Assembly (NCBI GenBank): GCA_964541895.1
Contig: CAZISM010000202.1
Coordinates: 1 to 7,398, forward strand
Length of the DNA: 7,398 bases
Origin: CAZISM01 sp964541895
GTDB lineage: Bacteria > Zhuqueibacterota > Zhuqueibacteria > Residuimicrobiales > Residuimicrobiaceae
Reading direction: 5' to 3'
Both the position numbers and the translations under genes were made by a program. The notes beneath the pieces are model-generated. The model was not told the DNA's origin. It saw nothing but the letters and a program-made list of their open reading frames with translations, and did not search any database. This document shows positions 1 through 6,252 of the stretch, piece by piece (position 1 is the stretch's first letter; each line of letters opens with the position of its first letter).

Positions 1-689
1 ATACAACCGCCATCGTCGGGCGTTTCCAGCAGCACCAGCACGGCGGCGCCTTTCTGCTGGTGTCCCCACCAAGGCATATATAACCCGCGCGCATAGGCTT
101 GCGTCTCATAGAGCCACACCTTTTGCGGCCAGTTGCGCGGCAGCAGCATGCCCTGCATGAACGGCACCACGGTGTGATCGAACGACTCGGTCACAAACGG
201 CTTTGGCCACTGGCAGGCGTAAACAATCGTCTTTTTCTCCACCGGCACGATCTGAAATACTACATCATTTCGCGATGTTTCCAACGTGATGAAGAGCTGC
301 ACCGTCACATCAGCGGGCTGCGCCGTGGCAAAACGGCTCAATTCAATTTTAACTCCGCTGGAAAAGCCGGTGCTGTAGGGTGTGATCACTTTGGTCCGTG
401 CAGCCGCCAGGCTGGCCGGCAGCCGCTGTTCGCCGATCTGAAAAACCAGATCGTTCTGGTCTGATGGCGCCAGTTGCCAGCGAACACTGTGATTCTGAAA
501 GGTAACCTGCAGCCGTGCCGTATCAATGGTTACGTTTACATTCTGTCCGGTGATTCGCCAGAGCCCTGCCTGTTCCTGTACAGTCACCTCGGCGGCGATT
601 TTGGGCTGGCGCGTCGCAGTCTGCGTTACTCCCACCGCAGACCCTGATAACAGCACAGCCAGAGCGAACAAGACGTTGCGACCCATCAT
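1..689 (-). CDS. Secreted protein, putative glycosidase, N-terminal fragment (229 aa visible)
   Basis: The reading frame is open without a stop from the ATG at 689 to the left edge, so only the N-terminus is present. Residues 1-23 look like a signal peptide: one early Arg, then a hydrophobic run (about 6-21) with small residues near a plausible cleavage site; there is no lipobox Cys. Residues 30-160 alternate polar and hydrophobic residues as in a beta-sandwich. Residues 173-229 hold the most family-like text, including GLYMPWWGHQ (202-211) and LETPDDGGC (221-229). From memory this style occurs just before the catalytic barrel of large uncharacterised glycosidases from environmental bacteria (GH101/GH129/DUF5696-like), but I cannot fix the family. 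It follows the GH106 gene by 46 bp, so a role in degrading the same glycan is likely. The catalytic part is off-window, so activity cannot be judged. Confidence 0.75.
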   Translation of the reverse strand, partial: MMGRNVLFALAVLLSGSAVGVTQTATRQPKIAAEVTVQEQAGLWRITGQNVNVTIDTARLQVTFQNHSVRWQLAPSDQNDLVFQIGEQRLPASLAAARTKVITPYSTGFSSGVKIELSRFATAQPADVTVQLFITLETSRNDVVFQIVPVEKKTIVYACQWPKPFVTESFDHTVVPFMQGMLLPRNWPQKVWLYETQAYARGLYMPWWGHQQKGAAVLVLLETPDDGGC

Positions 690-697
690 GATTTTTT

Positions 698-702
698 CCT
701 CC
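698..702 (-). promoter_or_regulatory. Ribosome-binding site of the leftmost gene
   Basis: The minus strand reads GGAGG here, followed by an A-rich 8-nt spacer to the ATG at 689. A second ATG follows immediately at 686 with an 11-nt spacing, so the upstream ATG is the better start. The site lies in the 46-bp gap after the GH106 stop, so this gene can be translated from the same mRNA independently of its upstream neighbour. Confidence 0.7.
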
Positions 703-735
703 AGTTGAAACCGCTGCATCCGCCCGGGCAGGATT

Positions 736-3700
736 CTAGTGCGGATTGTGTTCGTTTTCGATTTGAGCCGGGCGCATCACCGGAAAGAAACGAAGGCGCA
801 CCGGCCCCAGCAGACCGGAAGGCAGCAGCGGTGAATGCGCGTTGAATTTGATCACATTGGTTTTGGTATAGCGATGGCCCGCGGGCGTCTGCAGATCGCC
901 GATGATCCGGTTCGGCCAGAGGTTGACCACGTTGACCAGGATGCTGTTTTCTCCCGCTCTGATCGCATCGGTTATATCGGCCTGAAACGGCTTTTTCCAG
1001 GCGACGCTGACGAACCGGCTATTGACCCACACCTCAGCCAGATTGTACAATTGGCCCAATTCCAGAATCGCTCGCTTTCCGGAAATCTGTGCTGCTTCCA
1101 GGCGCACCGTTTTTTTATATGCCGCTGTGCCGGAATAGTATTTGATGCCGGCCTCCGCATGGTCCGGCCAGGAAATCAGGCCGGCAAAAGCAACTGAATC
1201 CGGGCCACCCCACCTGGGATCAAAATGAACGCTCCAGTCTTCGGACAACGCCATCGTTTCCGCCGGGCCGGCCTCGAACAGCCGTTCCCGACCGGAGGCG
1301 GTGATGAATCGGTAGCGACCTTCCTCTTTCAGGCAATAACTGCCGTCGGCCAGTTCCTCGAAAAATCCGTCGCTGGAGCCAACCGTGGGCACCTGGGGAA
1401 ACAGTATGGTTTGATCCTTTACCACCAGTTCCACGGGGGAGCGCGGCGCAGGATTTCTGAACAGGATGAACAGCGAGCCATAGGGATCCAGATGCAAAGG
1501 CACTTTGATCCGGCCGTTCTCTTTTGCATATACGGTCAGGGGTATGGTGGCGCCGTCCTCAGGACGCCACAATTCAGGCTGTTTATCCTGTTCCCGGAAC
1601 GAACACACCAGCTGTTCCTGCTGTTCCATGCGGTTGGCGAGAAAATAGATATCGCCCGAGTCGGTGCGACGATGGATATAGTCGATGTAGCCGTTTTCAT
1701 TGGTGGCTTCGTAGCTGAAATCCGGTTGAACTTTTTTCTCCGCCAGTACCTGGCGCACGCTCTTGCCCCACCAGACAAAACCGCGGCCGAAGCGATGCCG
1801 GTATACCTGGCGGCCATCGATGCGCCCCCACATCTCGGCAGCGATCTCGACCACGCTCTGTTCAGAGGCGGGGTAATCTGCCAATCCAGTAGACGTTACC
1901 GGCCTAGGTCCGATCACCCAGGCGCCGTCATGGACCAGTTGCCGGATTTTTTTCAGCACCGCCGGTGGAATGGCCTTGCAATCCGGCAATACCAGCACCT
2001 GATAGCACATGCCGTCCGGAAGAACCAGCCGGCCATCCTCCACCCGCATTCGCGTCAGGATAACCTCGCTGTTCACCACATCATAGTCATAGCCCTCTCC
2101 CAGCTCCGGCCTGATATGCTTGAGAGGAACCTGATTGGGGGTATTATCGCCATAATAGTAACAGACATCTGCAACGAATCGGCCCTGCGCGAGCAGTGCC
2201 TGTGCCCGTGAGACCCAGTCAAAAAACGCAGGCGCCTGCCGCCACCAGGTTATATTGGGATTCAGATGTGTGCCGGCGAAATATTCATTCCCCGGCAGGC
2301 CGGCGCTCGCTGGTGAATGGGTGAAGGTATGGATGACGAGCCGGTTCAAGCCTTCACAAAACACCCGGTCCATGGTGGGTTTGAGATCCCAGGGATCCTT
2401 CTCCCAGTGTGGGCCGATGGTCGTGGGACCCTCGGCCTGCACAAAGCGCTTGCCGTAAATATGTGCGGCAGAGGCTGCCTGTTTGATATACAAGCGCCGG
2501 AACGGTTCCACGCGATGGGTTTGCGCCCGCGCCCAGAACTCGCCCATGGGGATGTCGTTTCGCCCCAGGTTTTTCAACGCATCGATCGGCGCCGGGTGCG
2601 GTCCGCCGGATTCGGGGTGCAGGCCCAGGCCATGACGACGGGCCAACGAGCGAAAGTGCTCGTAATGATTATCGCAGATGAGGTCGGCGATCACGCGACG
2701 AAAATCATACAGAAACCGGTCAGAGATCTCTCTGCTTTCGAGAATTTTTCCTGCCAGAATCGGAAGGTACGGCACCATATCATACCCGGTCCGTTTACGG
2801 AACTCGGCGGCAAAATCGGGTGTCCAGTTGGTGGCCCCCAGTTCCCAGCTGTCGTCGTGCAGATAACGCAGGCTTTTAATGGATGGATCCAGATCTTTGA
2901 GCAGAACGGGCACGATGTGCTCAAAGTGAAAGTCCAGGGCAGCCCTGGAAAGATAATCGATGGCCAGGCCGCCGCCGCCGGGACTGTGGGTGGAGACGGT
3001 CATGCCGGTCGCGGTGTAGCCAAACCTGAGCACGGTGTAGCGTCCAGGCGGGACTTGCCATCGCAGCCGGCCATTCGGGTCGACAGAGTCTGTGAGGTTG
3101 ATAATGTCTTGTAACGAGGCGTGACGATCAGCGACGGAGGCGGTGTCTTCTTTGAGCAGATAGGCCCAGTTACAGCCAAGCCCGTTCGGTGTAAACGGGA
3201 TGCGAATGGATCGCACCGATTTCAAATCAAAGGCGCGCAACGGCGAAATGGCGTGAACCCCATCGGTTCGAATGGCGAGCACCGCTACGGGCACAAAAAA
3301 CGGCGAGTTGTTCTGGCCGTCGCGCCAGACCTGGTCCGGCAACGGCAGCGCTTGTTCATACCGGCAGGGCCCGGTAATATCCGTTTCACTCCAGACCAAT
3401 GTTTTGGACGCATATTCCGGAGTAATCCAGGGACCGCCATCATTCCAGCCGCTGCCCAGGTTGAGGCTCAACTCCAGGCCCAGAGTGTCGGCGACGCGGC
3501 ACGCCTCATGAAAGAGAGCCTGCCATTCGGCGCTCATAAACGGCGGGCCGGCGGCGGTCCGCTCTACGGATACATAGGCCGAAGAGCCGGCATCGAATAT
3601 CATGGCACCACGGAGGCCTGCTTTTTTCATTTCCTTCAGATCGTGCAGGACGCCCGTCTTGCTGATGTTGCCTTCCAGCCACCACCAGAACGCGCGGGGC

Positions 3701-3843
3701 CGGGCATAATCCGGCGGATTCCTGAAAACCTCTTCCAGATCCTCGCCGGCGGTGAATGGCACGATCTCCCTCTCTTGCGCCAGGGCCGTGATGTTGAAAA
3801 GAAAAATCAGGCAACTCGAGATAAAAAGACGAAGTGCTATCAT
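736..3843 (-). CDS. Secreted GH106-type glycoside hydrolase, probable alpha-L-rhamnosidase
   Basis: This 1035-aa protein would hydrolyse terminal alpha-L-rhamnosyl residues with inversion; GH106 members act on pectic rhamnogalacturonans and rhamnosylated glycosides. Residues 1-22 are a signal peptide ending ALA before Gln23. Family signatures are FWWWLEGNISK (52-62), LNLGSGWNDGGPWI (127-140), HDDSWE (329-334), HPESGG (409-414), FVQAEGPTT (467-475) and THSP (508-511). Asp331, Glu334 and Glu471 have nearly the same spacing as the three acidic residues reported essential in the Novosphingobium enzyme RHA-P (Asp503, Glu506, Glu644; from memory), so the active site looks intact. Residues about 895-1020 resemble the galactose-binding jelly roll common at the C-terminus. 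The length is normal for the family. The start has a GAGGA site (3852-3856) 8 nt upstream. The neighbouring rhamnose transporter supports the substrate. Exact linkage specificity is unknown. Confidence 0.9.
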   Translation of the reverse strand: MIALRLFISSCLIFLFNITALAQEREIVPFTAGEDLEEVFRNPPDYARPRAFWWWLEGNISKTGVLHDLKEMKKAGLRGAMIFDAGSSAYVSVERTAAGPPFMSAEWQALFHEACRVADTLGLELSLNLGSGWNDGGPWITPEYASKTLVWSETDITGPCRYEQALPLPDQVWRDGQNNSPFFVPVAVLAIRTDGVHAISPLRAFDLKSVRSIRIPFTPNGLGCNWAYLLKEDTASVADRHASLQDIINLTDSVDPNGRLRWQVPPGRYTVLRFGYTATGMTVSTHSPGGGGLAIDYLSRAALDFHFEHIVPVLLKDLDPSIKSLRYLHDDSWELGATNWTPDFAAEFRKRTGYDMVPYLPILAGKILESREISDRFLYDFRRVIADLICDNHYEHFRSLARRHGLGLHPESGGPHPAPIDALKNLGRNDIPMGEFWARAQTHRVEPFRRLYIKQAASAAHIYGKRFVQAEGPTTIGPHWEKDPWDLKPTMDRVFCEGLNRLVIHTFTHSPASAGLPGNEYFAGTHLNPNITWWRQAPAFFDWVSRAQALLAQGRFVADVCYYYGDNTPNQVPLKHIRPELGEGYDYDVVNSEVILTRMRVEDGRLVLPDGMCYQVLVLPDCKAIPPAVLKKIRQLVHDGAWVIGPRPVTSTGLADYPASEQSVVEIAAEMWGRIDGRQVYRHRFGRGFVWWGKSVRQVLAEKKVQPDFSYEATNENGYIDYIHRRTDSGDIYFLANRMEQQEQLVCSFREQDKQPELWRPEDGATIPLTVYAKENGRIKVPLHLDPYGSLFILFRNPAPRSPVELVVKDQTILFPQVPTVGSSDGFFEELADGSYCLKEEGRYRFITASGRERLFEAGPAETMALSEDWSVHFDPRWGGPDSVAFAGLISWPDHAEAGIKYYSGTAAYKKTVRLEAAQISGKRAILELGQLYNLAEVWVNSRFVSVAWKKPFQADITDAIRAGENSILVNVVNLWPNRIIGDLQTPAGHRYTKTNVIKFNAHSPLLPSGLLGPVRLRFFPVMRPAQIENEHNPH

Positions 3844-3873
3844 GGGTTACATCCTCAGAGTCAAGGACAGAGG

Positions 3874-3892
3874 ACCATCGGGACTTGATGGT
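3874..3892 (-). other. Small inverted repeat in the methyltransferase-GH106 gap
   Basis: ACCATC and GATGGT form a 6-bp stem around a 7-nt loop in the 76-bp gap, the longest in the operon. No U-tract follows on the minus strand, so it is not a convincing terminator. It could be an mRNA-processing or stability element, or chance. Confidence 0.2.
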
Positions 3893-3919
3893 TACGGGTG
3901 GGAAATGTCAATCATGGTG

Positions 3920-4750
3920 TCAAGATTTTTCAACCTGGCTGACCAGATCAGGATCATACAAATTATATCCGTCTGTACTGTTGCGCTGCGCCACCATTCG
4001 GACAAAGGTGATAAAGCGACCAGCGTCTGTATCCAGCGCCTCTGCGTCGGAAGGAAAAAGATTCTTGCCGGCCGCCTCCAGCGCCAGTTCGAAATCACGC
4101 CAGTGCTGCCAACCGTCAGGCAGGTGATCGGCTGACATCACCTGGAGGCGCTGACACCGCTGCCACAACTCCTGCCACCAGGACGCCGTATGAAAGACCA
4201 GGCACTCCTCTTCCCAGAACACTTTGCCGCTGCGTTGCGGCGTGGCCAAGTGTTCCGGCACCTGCCCGTCCGGAAAGGGTTTGACCAGGCCGGGAACGAC
4301 CATGCCGAGGAATCCTCCCGGCCGGAGAAAACGGCTCAGATAATGGAGGTAGAGTTCGTCAGTGCCAAAATATTGGTATGCGTCGATGCTGATGATGGCA
4401 TCGAAAAAGCGTTCGGCAAAGGGCAGCGCATGCGCTTCCAGATGCAGAGGGGTAACCCGGTCGGCGACGCCGGCCTGCTGCAGCCGTCGCCAGTTGTCGT
4501 GTACATCGGTCCACAGATCGACGGCACACACCTGAACGCCATACTCGGCGGCGAGAAAGTGACTGGTCAACGCTTTGCCGCATCCCAGATCCAACACCCG
4601 CATCCGGGGTGTCAGTTCTATTTTTTCGCAAAGCCACTCGACCAGCCAGAGGGGATGCGGGCCCATGGCGCCATCCATGATCCAATCTGCATCGTACCTG
4701 TTCGAGCGAGGGAATTCCGCTTTCTTTAAAGCACTCTTCCAGTCGTCCAT
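3920..4750 (-). CDS. Class I SAM-dependent methyltransferase, small-molecule type
   Basis: This 276-aa cytoplasmic protein has a Rossmann-type methyltransferase core. Motif I is VLDLGCGKA (52-60), which binds SAM. Asp78, at the end of the second strand (VCAVDLW, 74-80), should bind the ribose hydroxyls. FDAIISIDAYQYFG (116-129) is the motif II region, and FLRPGGFLGMVVPG (141-154) is motif III. A leader at 17-40 (NRYDADWIMDGAMGPHPLWL) precedes the core, as in a group of stand-alone methyltransferases often labelled only as methyltransferase type 11 or cyclopropane-synthase-like. Trp- and Phe-rich residues 178-225 may form the substrate cap. There is no signal peptide or DNA-binding domain. It starts 40 bp after the isomerase stop; an AAGGG site (4758-4762) lies 7 nt upstream. 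The fold is clear. The acceptor is unknown; a methylated sugar or a detoxification substrate is only a guess from context. Confidence 0.88.
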   Translation of the reverse strand: MDDWKSALKKAEFPRSNRYDADWIMDGAMGPHPLWLVEWLCEKIELTPRMRVLDLGCGKALTSHFLAAEYGVQVCAVDLWTDVHDNWRRLQQAGVADRVTPLHLEAHALPFAERFFDAIISIDAYQYFGTDELYLHYLSRFLRPGGFLGMVVPGLVKPFPDGQVPEHLATPQRSGKVFWEEECLVFHTASWWQELWQRCQRLQVMSADHLPDGWQHWRDFELALEAAGKNLFPSDAEALDTDAGRFITFVRMVAQRNSTDGYNLYDPDLVSQVEKS

Positions 4751-4769
4751 AACATGGCCCTTTTTGAAT

Positions 4770-4787
4770 CGGCCCGGATGTCGGCCG
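4770..4787 (-). other. GC-only hairpin in the isomerase-methyltransferase gap
   Basis: On the minus strand CGGCC and GGCCG can pair across an 8-nt loop, immediately after the isomerase stop codon and before the methyltransferase ribosome-binding site. No U-run follows, so it should not end transcription efficiently. It could protect the upstream mRNA segment or attenuate slightly. Five base pairs in GC-rich DNA can easily arise by chance. Confidence 0.2.
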
Positions 4788-4790
4788 GAC

Positions 4791-6233
4791 TCAACAAACC
4801 TGATGGGAAGTAATCCTGCACAAGGCCGCCACTTTTTTCAGGACAGCTGCGACGTGGCCTACACCGATAGCCAAGTGATGCGCCGGTCCGCGCTCGGACC
4901 AGCGGGTAAGAAATTCGCCGGCTGAAAGCGTGAACCGGTAGCGGCTGTTGGTGTTGCCGATCTCCAGCACAGGACCAGGGACCGATTCACCTTCAGCGAT
5001 CAGCAATTCGACCTGCCCCCCCTCCTTTTGCACAACCGACAACAGCGTTACCGGTCCGTGCTGGACGCTCATCTGTATGGAGAGGCCTTTGCCCGGTTTG
5101 CCATGATAGACCGGCAGCGGCACCAGCCTGACTTTGCCCTGGGCAATGGCCGCATGGCCGGGTCCGTCATGACCCAGCAGCACAATATCATCCTGCACGT
5201 CGAGAGCGTAGAACTCGGAAAAGCTGCCACCCACGCCCAGCAGATCCATGATCTTCATGGCCAGAATATTTTTTATTTCATATTCACCCGCCACCGGTAC
5301 GCCGTGCATGGTGAGGAGCGTGTTGCCCGGGATCAGCGACGTGACGATGTCCAGGGCCTCTGCATCGCCGATGCCTTCGTAATAGTAGGCCATGCCGCCG
5401 AGCTGTTTGTTCGCCACCACCGCATCCAACGCCAGTGAGGTCCGGGCGGCCCGTTCCAGCTCTTCGGGGCTGCACGTCGGATCGACGGCGAAATCGCTTT
5501 CAAACTGGGCCAGCTTGGCCTGAACCTGCGGGCGGGAAAGGTGTTGTCTGGCTTGCTTCAGTTCGCCCATCTCTACGATTTCGAAATGAAGGCCGAACGC
5601 GGCCGCCAGCTGTGTCTTGTCGCTGTAGACATCCAGCATGCCGCCATAGTAATGGCCGAGAACACCGATGCGGCTGTCGCGCAGCGCCGCCACCACCTGC
5701 CCTGCTCTTACCCAGTCATCGATCTCTTGCCAGGCTTTGGCATCGGTCAGCGTTCCTGCCACCAGGTGATAGTCGATACCGCTGCGGTTAAACACGCCGG
5801 CAATTTCCGGGGCGGAACAGGCCTGGCAAAACGCCAGCCATTCACCCGTCATTTTGCCGCGATCGCCGATGGCATTAAAGCGCTGGTAGTCGATGGCCGG
5901 CTCCGGCTGCAGGCTCAGCACAATCACCGGCACCCTGGCGCGCTGCACGACGGGCAGGACCGTAGAGCTCAAAGCATAGGTGGAAATGTAGAGCAATATC
6001 AGATCCACCTGTTCGCGCGCCAGGTCATCGCCGATGCGCCGCGCCTTGTCCGGCGAATCGACAATCCCCGTATTAATCACTTTGATCTGCGGATGGGTCG
6101 CCAGCAGTCGTTCGGCTATACGCTCCTGATAGCCCTGCAGACGATCATACAATCCGTCAAATTGTCCCCAATAGGTATCCAGGCCAATGCCATAGAGGCC
6201 GATTTTTAAAGGCCGGCAAAACGTGTTCGACAT
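4791..6233 (-). CDS. AraA/FucI-superfamily sugar isomerase, candidate 6-deoxyhexose (rhamnose) isomerase
   Basis: This 480-aa cytoplasmic enzyme should interconvert an aldose and its ketose using a divalent metal. The N-terminal part (9-130, KIGLYGIG onward) is a Rossmann-like domain as in L-arabinose/L-fucose isomerases. The C-terminal half holds the active site. By eye-alignment to E. coli AraA, Glu317 (AGEYEIK) matches Glu306, Glu340 (SFSEFY) matches Glu333, His355 (LLGHDGPGH) matches His350, and His452/453 (GPAHHLAIG) match His450, so the metal-ligand set looks complete. It is shorter than AraA (500 aa) and diverges strongly around these motifs, so it is not a true arabinose isomerase by sequence. 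The gene lies 19 bp after rhaT and has an AAGGA site (6240-6244) 6 nt before the ATG. Its place between a rhamnose transporter and a rhamnosidase suggests L-rhamnose or a related sugar as substrate; this is inferred. Confidence 0.85.
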   Translation of the reverse strand: MSNTFCRPLKIGLYGIGLDTYWGQFDGLYDRLQGYQERIAERLLATHPQIKVINTGIVDSPDKARRIGDDLAREQVDLILLYISTYALSSTVLPVVQRARVPVIVLSLQPEPAIDYQRFNAIGDRGKMTGEWLAFCQACSAPEIAGVFNRSGIDYHLVAGTLTDAKAWQEIDDWVRAGQVVAALRDSRIGVLGHYYGGMLDVYSDKTQLAAAFGLHFEIVEMGELKQARQHLSRPQVQAKLAQFESDFAVDPTCSPEELERAARTSLALDAVVANKQLGGMAYYYEGIGDAEALDIVTSLIPGNTLLTMHGVPVAGEYEIKNILAMKIMDLLGVGGSFSEFYALDVQDDIVLLGHDGPGHAAIAQGKVRLVPLPVYHGKPGKGLSIQMSVQHGPVTLLSVVQKEGGQVELLIAEGESVPGPVLEIGNTNSRYRFTLSAGEFLTRWSERGPAHHLAIGVGHVAAVLKKVAALCRITSHQVC

Positions 6234-6252
6234 CTTTGATCCTTACCCGGGA

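Noticed and set aside
722..729. Perfect 8-bp palindrome GCCCGGGC between the GH106 stop and the next gene
   Set aside because: It has no loop or flanking symmetry and is short enough to be chance in GC-rich DNA; it does not resemble a terminator or a known operator.
1225..2211. Plus-strand open frame of 328 codons opposite the GH106 gene
   Set aside because: It lies wholly antisense to a well-supported conserved gene, has no recognisable domain or ribosome-binding site, and reads as the low-complexity, His/Gln/Arg-rich text typical of antisense shadows in GC-rich coding DNA. The same holds for the plus-strand frames at 2317-3114, 3121-3888 and 5541-6209.
3781..3843. GH106 protein as a lipoprotein because of Cys11 in its signal peptide
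   Set aside because: Cys11 lies in the middle of the hydrophobic run rather than at its end, no proper lipobox precedes it, and an Ala-Leu-Ala cleavage site follows at 20-22.
3845..3852. ATG followed at once by TAA just upstream of the GH106 start, a possible start-stop element
   Set aside because: This ATG overlaps the ribosome-binding site itself, so it has no usable spacing. The ATG at 3843 has the correct 8-nt spacing.
4753..4755. Alternative ATG five bases upstream of the methyltransferase start
   Set aside because: It is out of frame, too close to the AAGGG site, and reaches a stop after nine codons.
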